Below are positions 1 through 7,963 of a stretch of 13,750 nt of DNA, one piece after another (positions within the stretch are counted from its first letter, which is position 1; each line of letters starts with the position of its first letter). The notes under the pieces are model-generated. The model was given only the letters and a program-made list of their open reading frames with translations, was not told the DNA's origin and did no database searches. Source of the DNA: Sulfuricella sp. (GTDB lineage: Bacteria; Pseudomonadota; Gammaproteobacteria; Burkholderiales; Sulfuricellaceae); contig JAIOJM010000222.1 in the NCBI GenBank assembly GCA_019911785.1, forward strand, positions 1-13,750, read 5' to 3'. The translations under genes and the position numbers were made by a program.

Positions 1-972
1 GTGCGCGCCACCGGCCGCCAGCATGAAAAAATCCGGGAATTCATCGACCAGATAATGGCCAGCGCCAAGCGCCAGGTACTCATCGAGGCGACGGTGGTCG
101 AGGTCAAGCTTTCCGACCAGTATCAACAAGGCATCAACTGGCAGAGCCTGCGCAATGACAGCACCGGCTTCAACCTCACTCAAGGCCGGATCGGCACCCT
201 GCCCTCGGGCGTGAATCCCGGCGTCTCGCCCGGAATTTTCACGCTCGGCTACGCCAACCCGAACTCGGTCATCGGCAATATCGCCGCCACCATCCAGCTT
301 CTGGAATCTTTCGGCAATGTCAAAGTACTGTCCAGCCCGAAGATCAGCGTACTGAACAATCAAACGGCTCTGCTCAAGGTGGTGGACAACAAGGTTTACT
401 TCACCATCGGTGTAACCATCACCCCGGGCACCGTGAACAGCCCGCAGTTGATCGTTTATACCACCACCGTCAACACCGTGCCGGTGGGGTTCGTGATGAG
501 CGTCACCCCCCAGATCGACGATACCGACACGGTGACCCTCAACGTGAGGCCCACCATCTCCCGGATCACCGGCTACGTCAACGACCCCAGCCCGCCTCTC
601 GCCGATGCGGGCGTGGTAAGCAAGATTCCGGAAATCCAGACCCGCGAGATGGAATCCATCCTCAAGGTAGGCAGCGGGCAAGTAGCGGTAATGGGCGGAC
701 TGATGCAGGACTCCGTCGACAACCTCAAGGATGCCATTCCCGGGCTATCCAAACTGCCCGTGATCGGCGGTGCCTTTGCCTACCGCAACGAAACCAGCAC
801 CAAGTCCGAACTGGTGATCTTCCTGCGCCCGATCGTCGTCAAGGAAGCGAGCCTGGACGGCGATTACAAGGCCTATCGCAACTTCCTGCCCAATAAGGAC
901 ACCCTCAAGGAACCGCGCGACGCCGAGAACCCCCTGATCGAATCAGCCAAAGTGGACGCCGCCCGGCCATGA
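1..972 (+). CDS. mshL: MSHA-type pilus secretin MshL, C-terminal part (5' truncated by window edge)
   Basis: This is the outer-membrane channel through which the pilus leaves the cell; secretins form a large multimeric beta-barrel. The visible 323 residues cover the last N-domain and the whole secretin domain. Near residue 25 is VLIEATVVEVKLSDQYQQGI, typical of the entry into the secretin domain. Next come VLSSPKISVLNNQTALLKV (about 108-126) and VGFVMSVTPQIDDTDTVTLN (about 162-181). The signature end is VAVMGGLMQD, then IPGLSKLPVIGGAF and SELVIFLRPIVV (about 227-280). MSHA and type II secretins are usually 550 residues or more, so roughly the first 200 residues lie upstream; the GTG at position 1 is internal, not a start. 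The stop overlaps the ATG of the next gene (ATGA), placing it in the same operon. The secretin identity is near certain; the MshL subtype rests on the neighbours. Confidence 0.93.
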   Translation: MRATGRQHEKIREFIDQIMASAKRQVLIEATVVEVKLSDQYQQGINWQSLRNDSTGFNLTQGRIGTLPSGVNPGVSPGIFTLGYANPNSVIGNIAATIQLLESFGNVKVLSSPKISVLNNQTALLKVVDNKVYFTIGVTITPGTVNSPQLIVYTTTVNTVPVGFVMSVTPQIDDTDTVTLNVRPTISRITGYVNDPSPPLADAGVVSKIPEIQTREMESILKVGSGQVAVMGGLMQDSVDNLKDAIPGLSKLPVIGGAFAYRNETSTKSELVIFLRPIVVKEASLDGDYKAYRNFLPNKDTLKEPRDAENPLIESAKVDAARP

Positions 973-2360
973 GCCTGCTGATGGAGGCGCTGAAAAAGGC
1001 CGAGCGCGCCAAGCAGGGGCAAACGGCTCCACACGCAGAACAATCCGGCCAGCCCGGCGGCGCAGCGGAAACACCGAGCCCGGTCGCAGCGCCAGGCCCA
1101 GGACTTTCCCTGCTTCCCCAGGAAGGGGCGGCAGGACACGTCGATACGACCGGAAACAACGACTTCCCGTCCATTACCGCCACTCAAGAGACGCCCTTCT
1201 CCATACCGGATTTGGCACCCATGGCAACGCCGGGCGCCGAACCAAAGGCCCGGCCACAACCGGCAGCAAGCTCCAAATCCGGCGCCAGCATTCCGCCAGC
1301 ACACCACGGCGAAGCTCCCCACAAAGCCCAACCACAAGACACCAGGAAAATCGCCGTGGCGCAGCAAAAGGCCAAAACGGTCTTCTCCGCCAAGCAACCC
1401 GTCCGCAGCCGGACCCTGCTGCTTGCCGGCACCGCTGCGGCAGTCGCGCTCGGCCTGGCCGGCTTCGGCATTTACTACTGGCAGATTACGTCCACCAGCA
1501 CAATGACCCTCCCGGCCAGCGCACCCCAACCGACCACCGTCGCCGCGCCGGCCATCCCCGTCGATGCAGGAGCGCCGCAGCAGCAAGGCACGCCTGCCGC
1601 GTCAGCACAGAATCCGATCGAAAAGCCTGTCCTGAGCCCGGTCGAAGGGCCTGCACCCGTTATGACACAGGCCAGTCCTCCGGCAGCATCCGCCGCAGAC
1701 GATCCCGCGCGGGCTGAAGCTCGTAGCGGATCAGAGTCCTTCAAGGAGAACCCGGCCATCCGAATCCGGCAAAGCGCGGCCACCAGCCAGCTCAACCCGA
1801 CCCTGGGCAAGGCCTATCAATCCTTCCTCTCCGGCAACACCGGAGCGGCGCAGCAGCTGTATCAAAAGGTACTGCAACAGGAGCCGAACAACCGCGATGC
1901 GTTGCTGGGCATGGCGGCCATCGCACTGAAGCAGAAGCAGGCCGACCAGGCGGCAGCCTATTACGGCAAGCTGCTCGAGCTCGACCCTGCCGATCCGGAA
2001 GCCTTGGCGGCGCTGATCAGCCTTCAAGGACAGGCCGACCCGACACAAAGCGAAAGCCGTTTAAAGAAGGTTCTGATGCAAAGCCCACAGGCTGACGCGG
2101 CCCACTTTGCCCTGGGGAATCTGTACACTCAGCAATCGCGCTGGGCCGAGGCGCAGCAGTCCTATTTCCGCGCCTACAGCAGCGCGCCCGGCAACGCCGA
2201 CTATGCCTTCAACCTCGCCGTCAGCCTCGATCATCTGAACCAGGGCAAGCTGGCGCTCGACTATTACCAGCGTGCCCTTGCCCAGCCCGGCCCGGCAAAC
2301 TTCGACAAGTCTTCAGTTCAGACCCGCATCAAGGAACTGTTGCAACCGGCAGGCGACTAG
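969..2360 (+). CDS. One-pass membrane TPR protein of the MSHA-like cluster (MshN position)
   Basis: This is a probable inner-membrane-anchored scaffold of the pilus machine. Residues 1-18 (MSLLMEALKKAERAKQGQ) match a cytoplasmic N-terminal signature I know from TPR proteins beside betaproteobacterial pilus genes. A Pro/Ala-rich cytoplasmic stretch follows, then one transmembrane helix at about 148-171 (LLLAGTAAAVALGLAGFGIYYW). A second Pro/Ala-rich linker (about 172-265) leads to three to five TPRs at about 275-455, for example NPTLGKAYQSFLSGNTGAAQ, NRDALLGMAAIALKQKQADQA, AAHFALGNLYTQQSRWAEAQ and ADYAFNLAVSLDHLNQGKLA. In Vibrio MSHA loci, mshN (a TPR protein) lies between mshM and mshE; here it directly follows mshL with an ATGA overlap and ends 2 bases before mshE. 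A REP-like repeat lies in frame in the second linker (1626-1650). Function is inferred from position; TPRs normally mediate protein contacts. Confidence 0.85.
   Translation: MSLLMEALKKAERAKQGQTAPHAEQSGQPGGAAETPSPVAAPGPGLSLLPQEGAAGHVDTTGNNDFPSITATQETPFSIPDLAPMATPGAEPKARPQPAASSKSGASIPPAHHGEAPHKAQPQDTRKIAVAQQKAKTVFSAKQPVRSRTLLLAGTAAAVALGLAGFGIYYWQITSTSTMTLPASAPQPTTVAAPAIPVDAGAPQQQGTPAASAQNPIEKPVLSPVEGPAPVMTQASPPAASAADDPARAEARSGSESFKENPAIRIRQSAATSQLNPTLGKAYQSFLSGNTGAAQQLYQKVLQQEPNNRDALLGMAAIALKQKQADQAAAYYGKLLELDPADPEALAALISLQGQADPTQSESRLKKVLMQSPQADAAHFALGNLYTQQSRWAEAQQSYFRAYSSAPGNADYAFNLAVSLDHLNQGKLALDYYQRALAQPGPANFDKSSVQTRIKELLQPAGD
1626..1650 (+). repeat. In-frame REP-like dispersed repeat inside the TPR gene linker
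   Basis: The stretch containing CCTGAGCCCGGTCGAAGGGC resembles the widely dispersed bacterial repeat whose core reads CCTTCGAC-n-GCTCAGGAC on the other strand. It is translated as part of KPVLSPVEGPAP in a low-complexity linker, where an insertion would be harmless. Recognition is by memory of the motif; no copy count was possible. Confidence 0.5.
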
Positions 2361-2362
2361 CC

Positions 2363-4093
2363 ATGGCCGAACAACCGAAACTTCCCTTAGGCAAACTGCT
2401 GGTTCTGAAGGGCGTCATCAGCGACGACCAGTTACGCATTGCCCTGCTCGAGCAAAAGCGTTCCAGCTTGCCGCTGGGAAAACTGCTCACCAATCTCGGC
2501 TTCGCCACTGAAGCTACGGTACGCGAGGCGCTGAGCGAAAACCTGAATCAGCAGAGCGCGGATTTGTCCCACATGGTGGTGGACCCCTCCTCGCTCAAGC
2601 TCATTTCCAAGGACGTCGCCAAGCGTCACCGCGTCTTCCCGCTGGAATTCGACAAGCAAGGCCTGGTGCTGAAGCTGGCGATGTCCGACACCAACAACAT
2701 CGTCGCACTCGACCAGATCCGCGCCATGCTCGGCAAGGAGGTCATGGTCACCCCGATACTGGCCGGCGACTCGGAAATCATGCGGGCGATCGACCAGTAT
2801 TTCGGCTTCGAGCTGTCGATTGACGGCATCCTGCACGAAATCGAAACCGGGGAAATCGATTACCAGAGCCTGCAAACCGTTTCCGACGAATACAGCCAGC
2901 CGCTGGTACGCCTGATCGATGCTCTGCTTGCCGATGCGGTCCAGCATGGCGCCTCCGACATCCACTTCGAACCGGAGCAGTTCTTTCTGCGCATTCGCTA
3001 CCGCATCGACGGCGTGCTGCGCCAGATCCGCAGCCTGCACAAAACCTACTGGGCCGCCATGGCAGTGCGCCTCAAGGTGATGAGCAACATGAACATCGCC
3101 GAAACGCGCGCCCCTCAGGACGGACGCATTTCCATCACTTTTTCGGGACGCGCGATCGATTTTCGTGTTTCAGCCCAGCCCACTGCGCATGGCGAGAACA
3201 TCGTGCTGCGCATCCTCGACCGGCAAAAAGGCATCGTGTCTCTGGAAAATCTCGGCCTGAATGAAGATGAACTGACCCTGCTCAAGCTCATGCTGGCCCG
3301 GCCGAATGGCATCATCCTGGTGACCGGCCCGACCGGCAGCGGAAAAACTACCACGCTGTATTCCATCCTGAATCACATCAATACCGAAAGCGTCAACATC
3401 ATGACGCTGGAAGATCCGGTCGAATATCCGATGAACATGATCCGCCAGACCTCGGTCAACGAAGCGGCCAAAATGGACTTCGCCAACGGTATCCGGTCGA
3501 TGATGCGGCAGGATCCGGATGTCATCCTGATCGGCGAGATCCGCGATGCGGATACGGCGGAAATGGCTTTCCGCGCCGCCATGACCGGCCACCAGGTCTA
3601 TTCCACCCTGCACACCAACTCGGCAATCGGGGCGATTCCGCGGCTGCTGGACATCGGCGTGCTGCCCGATATTATCGCCGGCAACATCATCGGCATTGTC
3701 GCCCAGCGCCTGATGCGCAAACTCTGCCCCCATTGCAAGCAGCCGTACCAGCCGGAAATGATGGAAGGCCATCTTCTCGGTCTCGAAAAAGATGAACTGA
3801 ACATCACGATCTATCAGGCCACAGGCTGCGAGCACTGTAACTACCAGGGCTATAAAGGACGCATCGCGATCATGGAGCTGCTCAAAATGAATGCCGATCT
3901 GGACGAATTGATCGCACGCCGGGCTCCCACCATCGAAATCAGAACCATGGCGCTGTCCAAAGGCTTCATTACCCTGGCCGAAGATGGCGTCCGCCGCGTG
4001 CTGGATGGCTCCACCTCGCTCGACGAAGTTGCGCGCGTGGTGGACCTGACCGACAAGGTGAGAAGTTTCGCTCGCAATCGATCCAACCCATAA
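2363..4093 (+). CDS. mshE: MSHA pilus assembly ATPase MshE (GspE/PilB superfamily)
   Basis: This cytoplasmic hexameric ATPase powers pilin polymerisation. The 576 residues match the family length. Residues 8-60 form an MshEN-type domain: two 24-residue motifs (P8-Q31 and P37-N60) separated by 5 residues, with L-G, G, I/A, L/V and A-L at the expected places. In Vibrio MshE this arrangement binds c-di-GMP. The consensus arginine that opens each motif is proline in both copies. The ATPase core has the Asp box region (GASDIHFEP, about 194-202), Walker A GPTGSGKTT (322-330), Walker B PDVILIGEIRDADTAE (about 390-405) and the His box (GHQVYSTLHTN). Cys455-x2-Cys458 and Cys489-x2-Cys492 form the tetracysteine zinc site of the PilB/GspE group, so this is an assembly rather than a PilT-type retraction ATPase. 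The start ATG lies 2 bases after the previous stop. Confidence 0.95.
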   Translation: MAEQPKLPLGKLLVLKGVISDDQLRIALLEQKRSSLPLGKLLTNLGFATEATVREALSENLNQQSADLSHMVVDPSSLKLISKDVAKRHRVFPLEFDKQGLVLKLAMSDTNNIVALDQIRAMLGKEVMVTPILAGDSEIMRAIDQYFGFELSIDGILHEIETGEIDYQSLQTVSDEYSQPLVRLIDALLADAVQHGASDIHFEPEQFFLRIRYRIDGVLRQIRSLHKTYWAAMAVRLKVMSNMNIAETRAPQDGRISITFSGRAIDFRVSAQPTAHGENIVLRILDRQKGIVSLENLGLNEDELTLLKLMLARPNGIILVTGPTGSGKTTTLYSILNHINTESVNIMTLEDPVEYPMNMIRQTSVNEAAKMDFANGIRSMMRQDPDVILIGEIRDADTAEMAFRAAMTGHQVYSTLHTNSAIGAIPRLLDIGVLPDIIAGNIIGIVAQRLMRKLCPHCKQPYQPEMMEGHLLGLEKDELNITIYQATGCEHCNYQGYKGRIAIMELLKMNADLDELIARRAPTIEIRTMALSKGFITLAEDGVRRVLDGSTSLDEVARVVDLTDKVRSFARNRSNP

Positions 4094-4102
4094 GATCGCG
4101 CC

Positions 4103-5308
4103 ATGACCCAATTTGTTTACCAGGCCATGGATGCCGAAGGCAAGATCATCCGCGGCAACATGGACGCATCCAATCTCTCCGATCTGGAGCTGCGCCTGAA
4201 GCGCATGGAACTGGATCTGATCGATTGCAAGCCGGCAGCGCAAAGGACCTTCGCTTTCAGAAAACTCCCGGTCAAGCGCCAGGACCTGATCAATTTCTGC
4301 TTCTACATGGAACAGCTCAGCGGCGCCGGCGTCCCGATGCTGGAAACTTTGGCCGACCTGCGCGACAGCCTCGACCACCCGCGCTTCCGCGAAATCGTCG
4401 CCGACCTGATCGAAAGCATCGAAGGCGGCCTGCAGCTCTCACAGGCGATGGCAAAGCATCCCGACACCTTCGACCCAACCTTCGTCAGCCTGATCGCGGC
4501 AGGCGAACACAGCGGCAAAATCGCCGAGGTATTCCTCAATCTGACCGAAACCCTGAAATGGCAGGACGAGCTTGCCTCGCAGACCAAAAAATTGCTGATG
4601 TACCCGGCTTTCGTCGGCACCATCGTGCTCGGCGTCACCTTCTTCCTGATGATCTACCTGGTGCCACAGCTCACCAGTTTCATCAAGAACATGGGGCAGG
4701 AGCTGCCATTTCATACCAGGGCGCTGATTTTCGTCTCCGCCATCTTCGTCAACTACTGGTATGTGGTCCTCGCCATTCCGGTGCTGGCCTGGGCAGGCCT
4801 GACTATCCTGATCAGAACAGACCCGCGCGCCCGTTACAAAGCGGATGACTTCAAACTCCGGGTGTGGATGATCGGCCCTATCCTGCATAAAATCATCCTG
4901 GCCCGCTTCGCCACTTTTTTCGCGCTGATGTACGCATCGGGCATCACCATTCTCGACTGCATCCGGCTGTCAGAGCAGATCGTCTCCAACAAGGTCATCG
5001 AAGGCGGACTGCAACGGGCGGGGCGGCTTATTTCCGAGGGGCAGAGCGTCACCGCCAGCTTTCAGACTGTCGGCATCTTCCCGCCCCTGATCGTGCGCAT
5101 GCTCAAGGTCGGCGAGGCCACCGGCTCCCTGGATAAGGCGCTGCGCAATGTCAGCTATTTTTACAATCGCGAAGTCAAGGAATCCATCGAGAAAGTACAG
5201 ACCATGATCGAACCCATCATGACCGTCATTCTCGGCGCCATTCTGGGCTGGATCATGCTGTCCGTGCTCGGCCCGATTTACGACACCATCAGCAAGATCA
5301 AGACCTGA
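4103..5308 (+). CDS. mshG: Inner-membrane platform protein MshG (GspF/PilC family)
   Basis: This polytopic inner-membrane protein is the platform on which the ATPase acts during pilus assembly. At 401 residues it has the family length and layout. The short N-terminal segment FVYQAMDAEGKIIRGNMDAS is typical of GspF/PilC proteins. The first T2SSF domain follows (about 69-192; INFCFYMEQLSGAGVPMLETL, then GLQLSQAMAKHPDTFDPTFV and AGEHSGKIAEVF). Hydrophobic segments lie at about 168-192 and 208-240. The second T2SSF repeat starts near 270 (ARFATFFALMYASGITILDC; VGEATGSLDKALRNVS), with a last transmembrane helix at about 372-396 (MTVILGAILGWIMLSVLGPI). It follows mshE after 9 bases, a pairing usual in MSHA, T4P and T2SS loci. 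Only a weak ribosome binding site is visible. Confidence 0.94.
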   Translation: MTQFVYQAMDAEGKIIRGNMDASNLSDLELRLKRMELDLIDCKPAAQRTFAFRKLPVKRQDLINFCFYMEQLSGAGVPMLETLADLRDSLDHPRFREIVADLIESIEGGLQLSQAMAKHPDTFDPTFVSLIAAGEHSGKIAEVFLNLTETLKWQDELASQTKKLLMYPAFVGTIVLGVTFFLMIYLVPQLTSFIKNMGQELPFHTRALIFVSAIFVNYWYVVLAIPVLAWAGLTILIRTDPRARYKADDFKLRVWMIGPILHKIILARFATFFALMYASGITILDCIRLSEQIVSNKVIEGGLQRAGRLISEGQSVTASFQTVGIFPPLIVRMLKVGEATGSLDKALRNVSYFYNREVKESIEKVQTMIEPIMTVILGAILGWIMLSVLGPIYDTISKIKT

Positions 5309-5321
5309 CGAGAATTCAAGA

Positions 5322-6899
5322 ATGGGCGTATTCCGCAGACAGCTGCTCTACCTGACCAACGACCAGCTCACCGCCTACCAGTGGGAGAAGGGCAGCCACT
5401 CCGCCGGCCGCAGCTTCCCTAACGACGAGACCGGCTGGGAAGCCTTTTCCCGCCATCTTGCCGGATCGCAAAACACCCCGACTTACCTTCTGGCCGACCT
5501 GATCGAGGAAGATTTTCAGCGCGACAACCTGCCCCATGTGCTGGGCAGATCCCGACGGGCAATGGTCCAGCGTCGTCTCGGCCAGCTTTACCGCGACACT
5601 CCCTACCGCCAAGCCATCCGGCAGGGTCGGGAAGAACAGGGGCGCAAGGATGACCGGATGCTGTTCAGCGCCCTGACCAACGCGGAGCTGCTGAAACCCT
5701 GGCTGGACGCGATCCTGAAGCAGAAGGCGCCGCTGACCGGCATTTACTCGCCCGCGCTGTTGAGCGCCGCCCTGGTCAAGAAACTGGGCCTTGCCGGCGA
5801 CAATCTGCTGCTGGTCACACACCAGTCCAGCGGTTTGCGCCAAAGTTTTTTCCAGGGATCCGCACTCAAGTTCAGCCGCCTGACGCCCCTGGCCGACCAC
5901 AACCCGGATACCGTTGCCGACACGACCGCACGTGAAACGGCCAATACCCGGCAATTCCTGGCAAGCGCCCGCCTGCTGCCGCGCGGCGAAACTCTGGATG
6001 CCGTGATCCTGGCGCACGGGGAAGGCTTGCAGCGACTCCAGTCGGCTTGTCGGGACACGCCTGCCATGGCTCACCGTTTCCTCGACCTGGCAGATGCCGC
6101 CGCCCGGCTCGGACTGAAAAACCCCGGCTCCGTTTCGCTATGCGACCCGCTGTTCTTATCCCTGCTCGGCCACGCCACCCCTGCCAGCCATTATGCGCAG
6201 GCAGAACAAACCCGTTGCTTCAGCCTGTGGCAAGCGCGGCTCGTCCTCTACATCCTGAGTGCCGGCGTCGTGACGGGAGCGCTGTTATCGGCGGGAGCGA
6301 ACGGCCTGGAGGCCCAGCAGCATTACCAGCAAAGCCGACAAATGGCCATGGAAACCAGCGTGGCCCAATCACAATACCAGGCCGTAGTCCGCAGCCTGCC
6401 ACACACCGCTGCCAGCCCGCAAACCATGAAAGCTGCCGTCAACATCGAGCAGATGATTTCCCGCAACGCGCCCGAGCCCGCGCAGCTACTCGGCATCGTC
6501 AGTCGCGCGCTCGACACCCTGCCGCAAATCCGGATCGATCAGTTGAATTGGCAGGTCAGCGCAGAAGCCGAATCCGCTGACTCACAACACCCCATGCCTG
6601 TCCCAGGCGGTGAAGAACAGGCACCTGCCGCTGCACTGATCGGCATCCCCAAAAAACCCAACCAGATACTTCTGATCGAAGGAGAAGTCGTCTCTCTCAG
6701 GCACGACTACCGGACCGCACTGGAAAGCGTGCGCCGGTTCGCCGCCGAACTCGGCAAGAACAAACCGCTGAAAGCTGAAATCATGCGATCGCCGCTTGAT
6801 ATCAGGCCAACCGCCAAGTTGACGGGAAGTGCGGGAACCGAAGAAACAGACACAAAAGCCCGTTTCGTATTGAAACTGACATTGCGGCCGGAAAGCTGA
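5322..6899 (+). CDS. GspL/MshI-like one-pass protein with cytoplasmic actin-fold domain
   Basis: This is probably the inner-membrane alignment-complex subunit that links the assembly ATPase to the periplasmic proteins, the role of PilM plus PilN in T4P, GspL in T2SS and MshI in MSHA. The cytoplasmic part (about 1-300) has the weakly conserved look of that group, e.g. SSGLRQSFFQGSALKFSRLT near residue 170-188. One transmembrane helix lies at about 305-326 (ARLVLYILSAGVVTGALLSA). A coiled-coil-prone stretch follows (EAQQHYQQSRQMAMETSVAQ), then a periplasmic ferredoxin-like region with PQIRIDQLNWQV (about 400-411). At 525 residues it is a fused PilM+PilN-type arrangement rather than two proteins. 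It sits between mshG and a PilO-like gene, which is the expected partner. The family is too divergent for a firm subtype; no nucleotide-binding motif is clear. Confidence 0.75.
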   Translation: MGVFRRQLLYLTNDQLTAYQWEKGSHSAGRSFPNDETGWEAFSRHLAGSQNTPTYLLADLIEEDFQRDNLPHVLGRSRRAMVQRRLGQLYRDTPYRQAIRQGREEQGRKDDRMLFSALTNAELLKPWLDAILKQKAPLTGIYSPALLSAALVKKLGLAGDNLLLVTHQSSGLRQSFFQGSALKFSRLTPLADHNPDTVADTTARETANTRQFLASARLLPRGETLDAVILAHGEGLQRLQSACRDTPAMAHRFLDLADAAARLGLKNPGSVSLCDPLFLSLLGHATPASHYAQAEQTRCFSLWQARLVLYILSAGVVTGALLSAGANGLEAQQHYQQSRQMAMETSVAQSQYQAVVRSLPHTAASPQTMKAAVNIEQMISRNAPEPAQLLGIVSRALDTLPQIRIDQLNWQVSAEAESADSQHPMPVPGGEEQAPAAALIGIPKKPNQILLIEGEVVSLRHDYRTALESVRRFAAELGKNKPLKAEIMRSPLDIRPTAKLTGSAGTEETDTKARFVLKLTLRPES

Positions 6900-6901
6900 A
6901 G

Positions 6902-7546
6902 ATGGCCAAAGACAAAAGCGCGCCGACCGAGCGTTCATTCGTGAAGGACGATTTTCCGCTCATCCGCAAAGCGTTCATCGTCCTCATCGCAAGCCTGTTG
7001 TTAAGCGCCGCGCTGGTCGGCGCCGGCAGAACCATCCGGCTCAAGCAGCAGGACGATATGACTCAGGCACAAGTGCAACGTAACGATGCCAACAATAAAC
7101 GCCGGCAGGCCGAGAACGACAGGCAGGAAATCCAGGACTACCAGTCCAGGTTCGTGACCTTGCGCGAGCGCGGATTCGTTGGAGAAGAAAGACGCCTGGA
7201 CTGGATCGAGCATATCCAGCACATCAGGGAAAGCCGCAAACTCTTGCCGATCACTTACGAAATTTCCGCCCAGCGGGTTTTTCAGCTCGGCCCGGAGGTT
7301 TCGATCGGCGACCTGGAACTGCGCGGCAGCAAAATGCAACTCCAAATGAACCTCCTGCATGAAGGGGATCTGCTCAACTTCCTGGATGATTTGAAGGACA
7401 AAGGGTTTTATACTGTCCAGGAATGCAAGGTCAAGCGGGCCGGCGCGGAGCCTGAAAGCGCGCATTTGCCGCTGGCCGCGGAGTGCGTCATTTATTGGCT
7501 GACACTCGGCGAACGACCGGGCAGCCCGGAACAAACACCTCAATAA
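6902..7546 (+). CDS. PilO/GspM/MshJ-like inner-membrane protein
   Basis: This is a likely partner of the preceding GspL/PilN-like protein in the inner-membrane alignment complex. The 214 residues begin with a short cytoplasmic tail, then one transmembrane helix at about 22-43 (LIRKAFIVLIASLLLSAAL). A charged coiled coil follows (about 48-100; QQDDMTQAQVQRNDANNKRR). A small periplasmic domain reads LELRGSKMQLQMNLLHEGDL and LLNFLDDLKDKGFYTVQECK, the ferredoxin-like pattern of PilO/GspM. Length and topology fit the family. The ATG lies 2 bases after the previous stop, with GGAAAG upstream as a possible ribosome binding site. The exact subtype (MshJ versus PilO) is inferred from the MSHA context. 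Confidence 0.78.
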   Translation: MAKDKSAPTERSFVKDDFPLIRKAFIVLIASLLLSAALVGAGRTIRLKQQDDMTQAQVQRNDANNKRRQAENDRQEIQDYQSRFVTLRERGFVGEERRLDWIEHIQHIRESRKLLPITYEISAQRVFQLGPEVSIGDLELRGSKMQLQMNLLHEGDLLNFLDDLKDKGFYTVQECKVKRAGAEPESAHLPLAAECVIYWLTLGERPGSPEQTPQ

Positions 7547-7558
7547 AGGCGGACAAAC

Positions 7559-7963
7559 ATGGCACGCCTGATATTTCTGCTGATGATCGCTTTCCTGCCT
7601 GGACACGCCGTCTGCGCCGGTGCGGAGCCCCTTGGCCGCCTGTTCTTCAGCCCCGATGAGCGAGCCATGCTCGACCGGGTGCGGCAAAAAAACGTCGGAA
7701 GCACGGTCAGCGCGACTGAACAAGTCACCCTGAATGGAATCGTCCGGCGCAGCAGCGGCAAAACCACCGCCTGGATCAACCAGGTGCCGCAAAACGAAAA
7801 CGAAACTCCCCAAGGCATAGCCGTACAACAGGGGAAAACCTCCAAACCATCCGCCCTCCTGCTGCTGCCTTCGGGCAAGCAGGTTCAGTTGAAGGCCGGT
7901 CAAACATTCGATACTGCCAAGGGAAAAATTCGCGAGGGCTATCAGGGGTCAGAAAACAAATGA
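7559..7963 (+). CDS. Small exported MshK/PilP-like protein
   Basis: This small periplasmic protein probably bridges the inner-membrane complex and the secretin, as GspC, PilP and MshK do. The 134-residue product starts with a Sec signal peptide (MARLIFLLMIAFLPGHAVCA, likely cut after Ala20). The mature start, EPLGRLFFSPDERAMLDRVR, is a motif I associate with small proteins of unknown function in betaproteobacterial pilus clusters. A short beta-rich domain follows (VTLNGIVRRSSGKTTAWINQ, about 59-78; LLPSGKQVQLKAGQTFD), resembling the homology region of GspC/PilP. AAGGCGG upstream is a fair ribosome binding site. Its stop overlaps the next start (ATGA). Function is inferred from fold pattern and position. 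Confidence 0.7.
   Translation: MARLIFLLMIAFLPGHAVCAGAEPLGRLFFSPDERAMLDRVRQKNVGSTVSATEQVTLNGIVRRSSGKTTAWINQVPQNENETPQGIAVQQGKTSKPSALLLLPSGKQVQLKAGQTFDTAKGKIREGYQGSENK

Noticed and set aside
1..3. GTG at position 1 as the start of the secretin
   Set aside because: The secretin needs N-terminal domains that are missing, so the gene begins upstream of the window.
873..1586. - strand open frame of 237 codons over mshL end and the TPR gene
   Set aside because: It is shadow composition (Arg/Gly/Cys rich), without a ribosome binding site or recognisable motifs, opposite a coding frame with a clear signature.
3170..4378. Long open frame on the - strand (402 codons) across mshE and mshG
   Set aside because: It is antisense to strongly conserved ATPase and platform motifs, is rich in His/Asp/Gln as expected from a codon-shadow, and shows no family signature.
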